NCBI GenBank assembly: GCA_021740905.1
Contig: JAIOYV010000052.1
Span: 1-49,150 of the forward strand
Length of the DNA: 49,150 bases
From: Bacteroidales bacterium
GTDB lineage: Bacteria > Bacteroidota > Bacteroidia > Bacteroidales > M50B96
Direction: 5' to 3'
The notes under the pieces: model-generated
Told to the model about the DNA's origin: nothing
The model's database searches: none
The model's input: only the letters and a program-made list of their open reading frames with translations
In this document: positions 8,895 to 17,199 of the stretch, in pieces
Layout: every line of letters starts with the position of its first letter
Numbering within the stretch: position 1 is the stretch's first letter
Made by a program: the position numbers and the translations under genes

Positions 8895-9972
8895 TCTTCC
8901 CTTTTATGATATTGTTAAACTGAATGGAAAAACCTGGCCTACTGATGAGTTCAAGCATTTTGTCCAGGATCAATTAATTCATCAAAATCCGGAAAGTTGG
9001 TTGCGCGATTTGTATCGTTTTTATGTTGAATGGTTCAACCCAGACGATGAAATTATTGTACAGACTTCTGGCTCAACAGGTCCCGTTAAAAACATCCGTT
9101 TTAATAAAAATCAATTGCTGGCATCGGCGAGACAAACAGGTAGTTTTTTTAAATTGGATAAAATGAACAATTGCCTGCTTTGCGTACCTGTTGGTTTTAT
9201 AGCGGGCAAGATGATGGTAGTGCGGGCACTTGTTTATGGCCTCGACTTGTTGGCGGTTAAACCCGGTTCCGACCCTCTTGTCAATCTTCAGCATCCAATA
9301 GACTTCGCTGCCATGACACCGCATCAGGTTTTTCACTCGCTGAACGAGGGACGAGACCTTTCAAAAGTCCAAACCCTGATAATTGGAGGGGGGCAGGTTT
9401 CGCCGGAACTTCTTGTGAAATTACAAAACCAATCCACAGCTTGCTTTTCTACTTATGGTATGGCGGAAACCCTTACCCACATAGCCGTGAAACGCTTAAA
9501 TGGCCCCGATCAGAATAATCATTTCAACTGCCTCCCGGGAATAAAAATAAAAAGCGATAAACGTAACTGCTTGGTTATTTCTGCTAATTATTTACCTGAA
9601 GAGATTGTAACTAACGACATGGTTGAACTGCTTTCCGACAACGAATTCAAGTGGCTGGGGCGTTTCGATAATGTGATCAATTCAGGGGGGATCAAAATTT
9701 TCCCCGAACAAATTGAAGAAAAAATATCCAGTCTTATCCCAGGCAACCATTTTATTAGTTCAAGCCTCCACCCAGCCCTTGGCGAAAAAGTGATCCTGGT
9801 AATAGAAGGGGAAGAACCATCAGCAAATGAAAAATCAAATTTGTTTGAGAATTTGAGAAAAATCTTGCAAAGGCATGAATGTCCGAAAGAAATCAGTTTT
9901 GTGGAAAGATTTGAATTTACTTCATCAGGGAAAATAAACAGAGAAAAAAGCAAACAAGGATTAGTAGAATAG
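8887..9972 (+). CDS. menE: o-succinylbenzoate-CoA ligase MenE
   Basis: Adenylate-forming (ANL) enzyme that activates o-succinylbenzoate to its CoA thioester for MenB. It is 361 aa, shorter than the ~450-aa Proteobacterial form but usual for Bacteroidota. The P-loop QTSGSTGPVK is at about residue 58, the A5 motif is TYGMAET, the hinge region is GRFDNVINSGG, and the C-terminal catalytic lysine is in SSGKINRE. The start overlaps menC, consistent with coupled translation. This is the last recognisable men gene here; menG/ubiE and a MenH equivalent are not in the window. Confidence 0.92.
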   Translation: MADLPFYDIVKLNGKTWPTDEFKHFVQDQLIHQNPESWLRDLYRFYVEWFNPDDEIIVQTSGSTGPVKNIRFNKNQLLASARQTGSFFKLDKMNNCLLCVPVGFIAGKMMVVRALVYGLDLLAVKPGSDPLVNLQHPIDFAAMTPHQVFHSLNEGRDLSKVQTLIIGGGQVSPELLVKLQNQSTACFSTYGMAETLTHIAVKRLNGPDQNNHFNCLPGIKIKSDKRNCLVISANYLPEEIVTNDMVELLSDNEFKWLGRFDNVINSGGIKIFPEQIEEKISSLIPGNHFISSSLHPALGEKVILVIEGEEPSANEKSNLFENLRKILQRHECPKEISFVERFEFTSSGKINREKSKQGLVE

Positions 9973-10015
9973 ATTTGAAAATTCTAAACAGAGGTAATCC
10001 CAATTGTGTTAAAAA

Positions 10016-10111
10016 ATGCGAAAACCATTTATAAAACTTACAATGGTCAATGCCGATACAGATTTGATGCGGCTTTATGAGGGAAACGAACTAAAGGCGC
10101 ATTTCAAATAG
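10016..10111 (+). CDS. Possible 31-aa small ORF between menE and recF
   Basis: An ATG at 10016 opens a 31-codon frame with a basic start (MRKPF) and an ordinary hydrophilic composition, ending eight bases inside the convergent recF 3' end. I recognise no family and see no clear promoter. It may be a remnant or chance. Confidence 0.15.
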   Translation: MRKPFIKLTMVNADTDLMRLYEGNELKAHFK

Positions 10112-11219
10112 TAATCGGTATTATTTTTACGGTTCCATCCTTCACCTCAAAAATAGAATACTCCTTTTCGCTACCCTCCAGCATTTCGTGTAGCCGTTGC
10201 TTGTTGGTGTCGGTAATAAAGATTTGCCCGAAATGGTTTTCCGTAACTAGTTTGATGATTTGTTTTACACGCAAACGGTCGAGTTTATCGAAAATGTCGT
10301 CGAGGAGAAGAATGGGATCAAGACCGGTTTTCTTTTTTATATAATCGTACTGTGCAAATTTAAGGGCTACCAGATAGGTTTTTTGCTGACCTTGAGACCC
10401 AAACTTTTTGAGTGGTTGGTCGCCAATACTTAATACCAGATCATCTTTGTGGATGCCTTTGGTAGTGTATTGCAAAATCCGGTCTTTCTCGCGCGAAGCC
10501 AGTAACAAGGATTTCAATTCACCATCGCTCAACTGCGACTGGTAGGCCAGTTGCACCACTTCATTACCCTGGGAGATTGTCTGATAAAACTCCTGAAAAA
10601 TGGGCAGGATGCCGGCAGTAAAGGCCTTTCGCATTTCAAAAATCCGCTCACCAAACAACACTAGCTGATCATCATAAATATCAAGGGTATCGGCATATTG
10701 CTGTGGCTTGGCCGGACGGTCTTTCAATAATTTATTCCGCTGCAACAATGCCCGGTTGTAATGTAGAAGGTCGTCGAGGTAGGCGTGGTCGAACTGGGAG
10801 ATTACCCCATCGATAAACTTGCGGCGTTCTTCACTTCCATCGTAAATAAAATTAGTATCGGCGGGCGATTTCATCACCAGTGGGATAAACCCGATGTGGT
10901 CGGCCAGGCGCTGGTAATCCACTTTGTTCCGCATGAATTGCTTCTTCTGTCCCTTCTTCAATCCGCAGTGAATAAACTCGGTTTCGTTCTTCCTTTCATA
11001 TTCTCCCTGCACCAAAAAAAAATCACAATCGTATTTTATGTTCTGGCTGTCGATTGCATTAAAATGACTTTTGCAAAACGAAAGGTAATACAAGGCATCC
11101 AAAAGGTTAGTCTTCCCTACCCCATTGTTGCCCACAAAACAATTGATCTTAGCTGATAAAGCCAGTTCGAGTTGGTCGAAGTTTTTAAAATTTATCAATG
11201 TTAATTTTTTCAGCAACAT
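10104..11219 (-). CDS. recF: DNA replication/repair protein RecF
   Basis: SMC-like ATPase that helps load RecA at single-strand gaps. It is 371 aa, the usual length. The Walker A motif GNNGVGKTN is at about residues 30-38, the RecF landmark ERRKFID follows, the ABC-type signature region is KKFGSQGQQK, and Walker B is ILLLDDIFDKLD. The ATG at 11219 begins MLLKKLTLINFKNF, the standard RecF opening. It converges on menE and reads away from the thioesterase gene, which lies 167 bases upstream on the same strand. A -7 element at 11245-11252 suggests its own promoter. Confidence 0.95.
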   Translation of the reverse strand: MLLKKLTLINFKNFDQLELALSAKINCFVGNNGVGKTNLLDALYYLSFCKSHFNAIDSQNIKYDCDFFLVQGEYERKNETEFIHCGLKKGQKKQFMRNKVDYQRLADHIGFIPLVMKSPADTNFIYDGSEERRKFIDGVISQFDHAYLDDLLHYNRALLQRNKLLKDRPAKPQQYADTLDIYDDQLVLFGERIFEMRKAFTAGILPIFQEFYQTISQGNEVVQLAYQSQLSDGELKSLLLASREKDRILQYTTKGIHKDDLVLSIGDQPLKKFGSQGQQKTYLVALKFAQYDYIKKKTGLDPILLLDDIFDKLDRLRVKQIIKLVTENHFGQIFITDTNKQRLHEMLEGSEKEYSIFEVKDGTVKIIPITI

Positions 11220-11244
11220 ATTCCTGTCAATCTGTTTTGTACCG

Positions 11245-11252
11245 CAAAAGTA
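11245..11252 (-). promoter_or_regulatory. -7 element of the recF promoter
   Basis: Read on the minus strand this is TACTTTTG, a perfect TAnnTTTG, 25 bases before the recF ATG. I see no clean TTTG box at -33, so the promoter may be weak. Confidence 0.5.
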
Positions 11253-11345
11253 ATCACTTTTTGCTAAGTGGGATAGGCGGGAGGCTGGGTGTCCCGATTT
11301 GTTCTCCTCGGCATCTCTGGGACGCTGCGACTGAGGACTGAAGAC

Positions 11346-11380
11346 GGAAGATTGAAGATGGAAGATGGAAGATGGAAGAC
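11346..11380. repeat. 7-bp tandem repeat, five units
   Basis: Five consecutive units of GGAAGAT with single changes, between the thioesterase stop and the recF promoter. It is outside any gene I accept. Purine-rich stretches of this kind can expand by slippage. Confidence 0.75.
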
Positions 11381-11386
11381 TGCGGA

Positions 11387-11770
11387 CTACATCAGCCTCA
11401 CTGGTTTCAGGTTTTCATCAACAGCCACAAAAACAAAATCGCCTTCAATGGCTTCGGCTCTGGCACCTGTCTCTTTGTCTTCTATATATACTTTCACACT
11501 GATTGTCAATTTAACCCTACCCACATTCGACACTTTTCCTTCAATAATGATAAAGCTTTTATACGGTATAGGTTTTCTGAATTTTATTGGTCCTGCAGTA
11601 AGAGTCAGAATGTCTTTACGCGCAAAGCGATGAGCTGAGAGATAGGCTACTTCATCCATCCACTTAAGAGCCAGCCCACCAAACAAGGTATTGTGCTCAT
11701 TCAATGAATTTTTGAAAACCACCCGATCCTGACGAGCAACAGATTGCTGAATTTTTTCTTCAATGTTCAT
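11387..11770 (-). CDS. Acyl-CoA thioesterase, hotdog fold (YciA/BACH type)
   Basis: A 127-aa single-hotdog protein expected to hydrolyse acyl-CoA thioesters in the cytosol. The family signature is clear: NTLFGGLALKWMDEVA, where the LFGG/WMDE region holds the catalytic Asp, then a strand AGPIKFRKPIPY and a C-terminal strand ending DFVFVAVDENLKPV. The length matches YciA. It is transcribed on its own, with a -7 element 24 bases before the start codon. The natural substrate cannot be told from sequence. Confidence 0.88.
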   Translation of the reverse strand: MNIEEKIQQSVARQDRVVFKNSLNEHNTLFGGLALKWMDEVAYLSAHRFARKDILTLTAGPIKFRKPIPYKSFIIIEGKVSNVGRVKLTISVKVYIEDKETGARAEAIEGDFVFVAVDENLKPVRLM

Positions 11771-11793
11771 TTAAAAAAGATTTGTTGGCGTTG

Positions 11794-11801
11794 CAAAAAT
11801 A
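11794..11801 (-). promoter_or_regulatory. -7 element of the thioesterase promoter
   Basis: Minus-strand TATTTTTG, a perfect TAnnTTTG, 23 bases upstream of the ATG at 11770. No convincing -33 TTTG was found. Confidence 0.5.
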
Positions 11802-11884
11802 GAGATAATCTTTCAGTTAAGAGTTGAAAAGTTATGAGTAAAATAAATTCTGAGTTGCCGGTTTGACCCGAAACACGATATCTA

Positions 11885-12379
11885 CTATGTATAATCGAAC
11901 ATCCGGCCAATAACAGGCTTTGAATTCTTTTGCAGCCGGGTAATTTCGTACATGACAATACTTGCCGATATGGCCACATTAAGGCTACCTACCGGACCGA
12001 ACTGGGGTATCCTAATAATGTGGTCGCACTTTTTAAGGACATTGTCAGGAAGGCCATACGATTCGTTTCCCATAATAATAGCCACCTCATGAGGAAAAGC
12101 AAATTCAGGCAACGATTTAGCCTCCTCGGAAATTTCTATGGCTAGAGTTGCAATTGAATTTACATTGGCCCAATAAAAAAAATCATCTATATCTTTGAAG
12201 TGCATCGACTCGCATTTCTCGAACAAAGACCGCGAGTATGCTTTTTCACGCCGCTTTACCTTATAGGGTTCTTCGTATCCCGTAAAAACTAGCTTAGACC
12301 CAGCAAAAGCTACATGTGAGCGAATTATCATCCCAATATTCTGAGGGTTTTTTAATTGATGAAAAACTGTGTGAAACAT
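11885..12379 (-). CDS. SpoU/TrmH-family RNA 2'-O-methyltransferase
   Basis: A 164-aa SPOUT enzyme that uses S-adenosylmethionine to methylate ribose in tRNA or rRNA. The three SpoU motifs are present: NPQNIGMIIRSH (motif 1, with the Asn and Arg), IIMGNESYGLP (motif 2) and the trefoil-knot IPQFGPVGSLNVAIS (motif 3). It has no N-terminal RNA-binding extension, so it is a minimal-size member like TrmL, but I cannot assign the target nucleotide. The ATG is at 12379. The 100+ AT-rich bases upstream hold its promoter, which I could not pin down. Confidence 0.88.
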   Translation of the reverse strand: MFHTVFHQLKNPQNIGMIIRSHVAFAGSKLVFTGYEEPYKVKRREKAYSRSLFEKCESMHFKDIDDFFYWANVNSIATLAIEISEEAKSLPEFAFPHEVAIIMGNESYGLPDNVLKKCDHIIRIPQFGPVGSLNVAISASIVMYEITRLQKNSKPVIGRMFDYT

Positions 12380-12488
12380 GAAATTATTTTTTACTAATTA
12401 TTCCTTATCAAAATATATTCAACAAATATTATTCGGATAGTTAAAATAAAAAACACCAAATATATTATTAAAATGAATAATAATTGTT

Positions 12489-12496
12489 TACATTTG
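12489..12496 (+). promoter_or_regulatory. -7 element ahead of the aldolase-like gene
   Basis: TACATTTG matches TAnnTTTG. It lies 162 bases before the ATG at 12659, which would give an unusually long 5' leader of about 155 nt; I see no known riboswitch in it. Confidence 0.4.
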
Positions 12497-12658
12497 TGGT
12501 GGGGGAAATACGGAATAATATAAAAGTTGCAAAAACTTTTAAAAAGGTAGTGCAGGCAGGTATTGTTAATTAAGATTTAACACTATCTGTCAGTATGTTA
12601 TTTTCGGATTTCATAGATGTTAGAAAGATTTTATTAAATAACTAAAACTTATAATACA

Positions 12659-13864
12659 ATGAAAATTAATCTGTTATACGAACCTGATCAGATCGTTGAA
12701 ATTACGCGAAAGTTTACTGCAAAGGGATTTATGGTATGTACCGGAGGAAGCATCTCGGTATGTGATTCGGATGGCACCATCTATATAACCCCCGACAAGT
12801 TTGACTCCATCAACCCGGAATCCAAAAAGATAATTGTTATCGACAAGAACGAAAAGAAGTATTACGACATCAAGAAGGCCTCGGTTGAATTGCCAATACA
12901 CAATGCAATTTATGAAAAAAGGCTCGATGTAAATGCTATCTGCCACGTATATTCGCCGGCTCTTACGGCAATAAGTCCGACAACCAATCAGAGTGTTTTT
13001 AACTTATTCCCACGTTTGAACAAAAAACTCGGTGTTACCCACTTTTCGGAATATGTGACAAATTACAATAACGAACAGGTAAATGCTTTTGTATCCCGGT
13101 TTGCAAATGGGGCTTCAAATATCATTGTCGATGCAACAGGCGTTTTTACCACAGGGCGCACATTAGAAGAAGCTTACCATAGGGCAGAGTTGTTAGACCA
13201 TTTTGCAAAAATTTACCTTAACTCTATCCAACTGGGCGATTTGATGTACCCGGCTGAAGACAACATACAAAAATTCAACGAAATTAAGGTTGCGATGCCT
13301 CAATATTTGCGTGGCCGGAAAAGCTCAAAGGAACTGGATTCTGTGAAGATGGGGTTGTGCAGGCTTGCCTTGTATGCCTATCAGAAAAACATGGCCACCA
13401 GCTTACTCGGTTCTATGTCGGTGCGCTTGAGCAAGGAAAGCTATCTCACCATTCCTGGCGATACAGATAAATCGATGTTAGATCCTGAAAAATTGGTGAT
13501 GATGAAACATGGAAAGTCCGAAGCTTGGAAAACACCCAACGAAGACCTTATGTTGCACGAAATTATATATGATAAAAATCCTTCGATCGATTGCATTGCC
13601 TTTATCTTCCCTACACTTTGCACGGCCTATTCTTTCACCGATGTCCCGCTGGAAATTGAAGGATTAAAGATTGGGAAACTACCTTTTGAAACTATTTTCA
13701 ATCTGAATGCCATTAACAAAGCCATAAAAGAGGGTTTTGATGTATTGATGATCGAAAACGATTTGTTTATTGTAGTGGCCAGCGACATGCAAGTAATGAA
13801 CGTGATACTCGACAAGCTCACAACAACTTGCCGGGAAAATATCAATTCGATGGCGGTAAGCTAA
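12659..13864 (+). CDS. Tandem class II aldolase/adducin-like protein, probably catalytically dead
   Basis: A 401-aa protein made of two class II aldolase/adducin-like halves (about 1-200 and 220-400). Each half repeats the family layout: a GGSIS or GSMSVRLS glycine turn, an acidic-helix LPIHNAIY or LMLHEIIYD, a strand, then an AY or AI helix. Active members bind zinc with an HxH pair and a later NHG histidine. Here the first half has CHVYS (H96, Y98) and DATGVF (about 157-162), so two of three ligands are lost. The second half has AFIFP (about 314) and MIENDL (about 364-369), so all are lost. I infer a structural or ligand-sensing role rather than an aldolase. The gene appears monocistronic, with a hairpin after its stop. 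Confidence 0.72.
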   Translation: MKINLLYEPDQIVEITRKFTAKGFMVCTGGSISVCDSDGTIYITPDKFDSINPESKKIIVIDKNEKKYYDIKKASVELPIHNAIYEKRLDVNAICHVYSPALTAISPTTNQSVFNLFPRLNKKLGVTHFSEYVTNYNNEQVNAFVSRFANGASNIIVDATGVFTTGRTLEEAYHRAELLDHFAKIYLNSIQLGDLMYPAEDNIQKFNEIKVAMPQYLRGRKSSKELDSVKMGLCRLALYAYQKNMATSLLGSMSVRLSKESYLTIPGDTDKSMLDPEKLVMMKHGKSEAWKTPNEDLMLHEIIYDKNPSIDCIAFIFPTLCTAYSFTDVPLEIEGLKIGKLPFETIFNLNAINKAIKEGFDVLMIENDLFIVVASDMQVMNVILDKLTTTCRENINSMAVS

Positions 13865-13895
13865 GGCTACTTAAACATACGATAATTTGATTCAG

Positions 13896-13928
13896 TAAGT
13901 GCCCTATCCTTCGTGACTAGGGCACTTA
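13896..13928 (+). terminator. Hairpin after the aldolase-like gene
   Basis: An 11-bp perfect stem (TAAGTGCCCTA pairing with TAGGGCACTTA) with an 11-base loop, 32 bases after the stop codon. It lacks a strong T-run, so termination is likely but not certain. Confidence 0.6.
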
Positions 13929-14070
13929 GTGTTTGCAGCTCTTTGCAGCGAATTACCTAATTGGGGATATTGCCAGACCTGTGGCACTTTTGCTTATATA
14001 TAAAACAATACCTTTTATCACTCCATGCTTATTGTTAGTCAATAAAAATTTTCTGACGTTAAAAAATCCG

Positions 14071-14078
14071 TATATTTG
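14071..14078 (+). promoter_or_regulatory. -7 element of the STAS-like gene promoter
   Basis: TATATTTG matches TAnnTTTG and lies 26 bases before the ATG at 14105. The -33 region is T-rich (TTTTCTG) but has no exact TTTG. Confidence 0.5.
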
Positions 14079-14104
14079 TGTTAGAATGAAAAACTTCAAA
14101 CACA

Positions 14105-14515
14105 ATGGCACTATTAAAATGGGTTAACATTGAATCGGATATATATCAAATCAATGTTGTAGAAAACGGTAAGTTTTGCAAAGTGAGGGCGACCGGGGAA
14201 ATAAATTACCGGGCAACCATTTTTGCCCTGGTACGATTGATTACCGATTTCCAATTCGATTCAAGCTATAAAATCATCCTTGACTTTGAAAACTCCAAAT
14301 TCGATTTCACCAACGACGAAATTACCGGCCTGATAAATTACATAAAACATATCTGCGATTTTTTCACAAACCGCTTTGCGCTGATCCTCCCGGAAGGAAA
14401 CTCCAGCATGGCGACCCTACTGGTTTCGCGATGTAAAAGGGCTGGTTTAAACATCGAATTCTTCAATGGGGCAGCCAGGGTGGACGAATGGCTTATAAAC
14501 AGCCCAAGCTATTGA
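14105..14515 (+). CDS. Small STAS/SpoIIAA-like protein of unknown function
   Basis: A 136-aa cytosolic protein, with no signal peptide or membrane segment. The strand-helix pattern is beta (FCKVRATGEI), helix, beta (YKIILDFENSKFDF), helix (GLINYIKHICDFF), beta (RFALILPEG), helix (ATLLVSRCKRAG) and beta (NIEFFNG). That resembles the SpoIIAA/STAS fold of anti-anti-sigma-type proteins, where a conserved Ser/Asp follows the second strand. I do not recognise a named family. No sigma regulator or kinase lies nearby to support a partner-switch role, so the call is structural guesswork. It converges on the T9SS gene at 14625. Confidence 0.5.
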   Translation: MALLKWVNIESDIYQINVVENGKFCKVRATGEINYRATIFALVRLITDFQFDSSYKIILDFENSKFDFTNDEITGLINYIKHICDFFTNRFALILPEGNSSMATLLVSRCKRAGLNIEFFNGAARVDEWLINSPSY

Positions 14516-14624
14516 ATTTATTAGTGATGAGCAATTATTGTCAAACTATGCAGAAGCATGTCTTTGCTGGCAAAAAGGCTTTGCTGGATGAAAATAATGT
14601 CTAATGATTGACAATTTCGAGACC

Positions 14625-15485
14625 CTACAACTTTATTAACTTTATTGTTGAAACCGTTCCCTGTATATTCGACTTCAACAAATAAACTCCAGGGCTAAAT
14701 CCCGATAAATCGAGGTTGGCACATTGTCCTGACATTATTTCATCAGAATACACGAGATGCCCATCAAGGCTGAATATTTCGATCAGGCAATTCTCAAATC
14801 CATTTATGTTGAATTCCAAACATAACTTGTCGGAACAGGGGTTGGGCGACACTCGAAGAAGGTTAGGGGCATTGCTTTCGTTTGCTGAATAAACCATTGC
14901 ATTGTAATACAAGAACACAACCCATTTGGCAACCGATGGATCGAACATCCCCACGGTGGGAGGATAAAGGTATATCCCCGCGTTATAGGTATAATCGGCA
15001 AAAAAACTGGTGATGATCAGGGAATCAATCACATCCCAGGCCGAATCTGCTTTTTGAATGGTAGCTGGGTCGTAGGTTTTTTGGCCGGTCCAATCGAAAT
15101 ACTCCAATTGGGGCTTAGCAACGGCTAGGTCGTGATATTGAAACGGCCATTGCATAGAAAAATCAGTAGGGAATGAAATCCCTCCTGTCCCCATCCAAAC
15201 AATGGTTGCATCGAAAATAGTATCGCCCGTGTGCCCAAGAGCAAAAGCAATACTTCCGAAATCGCCCGGCGAAACAAAATGGGGGACGAAAGGCAGGCTA
15301 TCAATCAAGCAGGTGCACTTTGTGTAATAACTCATGTTCCCCCCTTCAAATACCAGGCTGTCGTAATCGACTATCAGCACAGCGAGATTCAGAGAATCGG
15401 GGTTGATGGGTAGTACCTGGGCTTGCAAGTCAATCCCAGAAAAACCAAAAACAATCAAAACCAGGATGAATAGTTTCTTTTTCAT
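14625..15485 (-). CDS. Secreted T9SS sorting-domain protein, function unknown
   Basis: A 286-aa protein counted from the ATG at 15485. An upstream in-frame start would add 15 residues ahead of the signal peptide and is unlikely. The signal peptide is MKKKLFILVLIVFGFSG..LQAQ. The middle (about 25-200) is Trp/Tyr-rich beta sequence with no domain I recognise. It includes the pattern GDTIFDATIVWMGTGG, which suggests a beta-sandwich of the kind used by surface proteins to measure or bind something. The last ~80 residues are a Por secretion tail: RVSPNPCSDKLCLEF, a strand-rich body and LSGFSPGVYLLK. It should be exported by T9SS. Confidence 0.75.
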   Translation of the reverse strand: MKKKLFILVLIVFGFSGIDLQAQVLPINPDSLNLAVLIVDYDSLVFEGGNMSYYTKCTCLIDSLPFVPHFVSPGDFGSIAFALGHTGDTIFDATIVWMGTGGISFPTDFSMQWPFQYHDLAVAKPQLEYFDWTGQKTYDPATIQKADSAWDVIDSLIITSFFADYTYNAGIYLYPPTVGMFDPSVAKWVVFLYYNAMVYSANESNAPNLLRVSPNPCSDKLCLEFNINGFENCLIEIFSLDGHLVYSDEIMSGQCANLDLSGFSPGVYLLKSNIQGTVSTIKLIKL

Positions 15486-15829
15486 AGCACAAAATTTAGG
15501 ATACTTATAATGGACGCAGATTAAAGTCAAAAAGTTGGCTGGTAAATCTTGAATTTTATATTTGTCATGGCTAACTGAATATCCGATTAATACAACAATA
15601 AAACATACTATTTATATAGTTACATATTCAAATATCAACCTTTCTCCATACGATGAAAAAAAAATGAGGCAGCTTAAAATATCTTCCGTTTTGGAAGCTA
15701 AACTCAATCAACATATTTAGATTTAATTTATGTTCTTCTTATACAAGGCCTTCTTTCGTCATGCTGAATCCTGCATTATGAGCACAATTGTGAATTATTG
15801 AACAAACAAAGCAATTTGAAAATTACCTA
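15486..15829. other. AT-rich intergenic region, no gene
   Basis: About 340 bases between the T9SS gene and the IS30 element. It contains a plus-strand TATATTTG near 15558 and a start codon followed by an A9 run and an immediate stop (MKKK-stop, near 15653). This could be the debris of a lost secreted-protein gene, but nothing can be established. Confidence 0.4.
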
Positions 15830-15830
15830 A

Positions 15831-15854
15831 ATTCAAGTAATAAATGCAACTTTT
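15831..15854 (+). repeat. IS30 left terminal inverted repeat
   Basis: Begins ATTCAAGTAATAAATG and ends CAACTTTT; one mismatch (A versus G, 9th base) against the right end. Confidence 0.9.
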
Positions 15855-15914
15855 CAGAGGAGCAAAAGATTAAATTTTTCAAGACAAAGGAGAAAGAAAA
15901 AAATTCCTTCTCTC

Positions 15915-15943
15915 TTTGCCCTGATGGATAAAGTTTAATTTTG
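15915..15943 (+). promoter_or_regulatory. Transposase promoter inside IS30
   Basis: TTTG at 15915-15918 and TAATTTTG at 15936-15943 with a 17-base spacer, slightly short of the usual 19-21. The transposase ATG follows 29 bases later. Confidence 0.45.
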
Positions 15944-15972
15944 CCCTCCTCTGGTCTAAAAAAAAGTTGCAA

Positions 15973-16950
15973 ATGAAACATTTAACCAAAGAACAAAGGT
16001 ACACTATTTCAGTAATGAAAAGTGAGGGGTATAAGAAAAAGCAAATAGCCAAAGCTATTGGGAAGGACAAAAGCACCGTCACCCGGGAGCTTCTGCGTAA
16101 CAGCGATGGGCGCAACAGCGAGTACCGGCACGACCTTGCACAACGCAAGAGTGACTCGCGACATGAGTCCAAGCCAAAAAAACTGCGCTTCACCGAGCAG
16201 GTAAAACAGCATGTCGACAAATGGCTTTTAGAAGACTACAGCCCGGAACAGATCACAGGCAGGGCAAAGCTTGACGGCTTGGATTGTGTCAGCCATGAGC
16301 GCATTTATCAATATGTGTGGAAGGACAAGAAAGACAAAGGTACTTTGTATCTACACCTCAGAAGAAAAGGGAGAAAGTACCGAAAAAGAGGTAGTGCCAA
16401 GGACTCCAGGGGGATTATTAAAAATCGGGTCGATATTTCGCAAAGGCCTGCAATAGTGGATGATAAGATGCGTATTGGAGACCTCGAAATTGATACTGTA
16501 ATCGGTAAAAACCATAAAGGGGCTTTACTTACCGTCACCGATAGGGTGAGCAGCTTCCTTTGGATGGCAAAGCTAAATGGTAAAAATGCCCAAGAACTGG
16601 CTCTAAAAACCATTGAGATTTTGAGCCCTCTAAAAGAAATTTGCCACACAATTACTGGTGACAATGGGAAAGAATTTGCCGAACATCAAACAATTGCAAA
16701 GGGTCTTTTGATCGATTTCTTCTTCGCTGCCCCATACCATTCGTGGGAACGGGGGGCCAACGAAAATACAAATGGACTCATCAGGCAATACTTCCCAAAA
16801 GGTTCTTCGTTTGAAAATATTACTAAAAAAGATATACAAAATGTTCAATACAAGCTAAATACAAGACCAAGAAAAAAATTGGGCTTTTTGTCACCAATCG
16901 AATTTTTATCTCTATATTTAACCAATCAAAAAGTTGCATTTATCACTTGA
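15973..16950 (+). CDS. IS30-family transposase
   Basis: A 325-aa DDE transposase counted from ATG 15973. An in-frame TTG six bases earlier is rejected. The N-terminal HTH_38 domain reads LTKEQRYTISVMK, with KKQIAKAIGKDKSTVTREL. A linker with YSPEQITGRAKLDG and SHERIYQYVW follows, then the integrase core: LEIDTVIG (first Asp), TGDNGKEF (second Asp) and ENTNGLIRQYFPKG (Glu), the IS30 signature. The C-terminal end PRKKLGFLSPIEFL is also typical. The full length and intact triad suggest it could still be active. Confidence 0.95.
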   Translation: MKHLTKEQRYTISVMKSEGYKKKQIAKAIGKDKSTVTRELLRNSDGRNSEYRHDLAQRKSDSRHESKPKKLRFTEQVKQHVDKWLLEDYSPEQITGRAKLDGLDCVSHERIYQYVWKDKKDKGTLYLHLRRKGRKYRKRGSAKDSRGIIKNRVDISQRPAIVDDKMRIGDLEIDTVIGKNHKGALLTVTDRVSSFLWMAKLNGKNAQELALKTIEILSPLKEICHTITGDNGKEFAEHQTIAKGLLIDFFFAAPYHSWERGANENTNGLIRQYFPKGSSFENITKKDIQNVQYKLNTRPRKKLGFLSPIEFLSLYLTNQKVAFIT

Positions 16951-16952
16951 AT
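16929..16952 (-). repeat. IS30 right terminal inverted repeat
   Basis: Reads AAAAGTTGC and ends ACTTGAAT; the transposase TGA (16948-16950) is embedded in it. Confidence 0.9.
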
Positions 16953-16965
16953 TCAGCTTATTTTT

Positions 16966-16997
16966 TTTGTGTGCGAAAATAATATTTCATAAATTTG
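16966..16997 (+). promoter_or_regulatory. Promoter of the 21-kb surface-protein operon
   Basis: TTTG at 16966-16969, a 20-base spacer and TAAATTTG at 16990-16997 fit the Bacteroidota consensus exactly. The ATG is at 17200, so the leader is about 195 nt. The promoter begins only 13 bases after the IS30 end, so any control region upstream of -50 has been displaced or is supplied by the element. Confidence 0.65.
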
Positions 16998-17199
16998 GAT
17001 ACAATTGAAAGGAAGGAAAACAGGGCACATAAATGGAAGGATTATTTGTACGAAGCACGTCTGGTTATGAAAGAACTTTTACACTTTGAAACGAAGTCTT
17101 TGTCGCCGCTATATGCTGTTCTTTTGTTTGAAATAGCAAAAGCAATTTCTCTTTGCACAAGATATTTAAACCTAATATTAAGAAATAAATCTTTTTCTT
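16998..17199 (+). other. Long 5' leader of the giant gene
   Basis: About 200 bases with no accepted gene. A 75-codon frame from 16995 crosses it, but that frame overlaps the promoter and the giant gene and looks like chance. No riboswitch or regulatory hairpin that I can name is present. Confidence 0.35.

Larger units (their letters stand above)
15830..16953 (+). mobile_element. IS30-family insertion sequence, complete
   Basis: A ~1.12-kb element with one transposase gene bounded by imperfect terminal inverted repeats. The left end (15831-15854) and the reverse complement of the right end (16929-16952) agree at 23 of 24 bases. One more complementary base on each side makes 25. The transposase stop codon lies inside the right repeat, as is common in IS30 elements. 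I find no matching 2-3 base target duplication (left flank CTA, right flank CAG), so either the borders are a base or so off or the copy is old or rearranged. It sits about 14 bases upstream of the -33 box of the 21-kb surface-protein operon. Confidence 0.88.

Noticed and set aside
11289-11633. A 114-codon plus-strand frame over the 7-bp repeat and thioesterase gene
   Set aside because: It is built from the repeat and the antisense of the hotdog gene.
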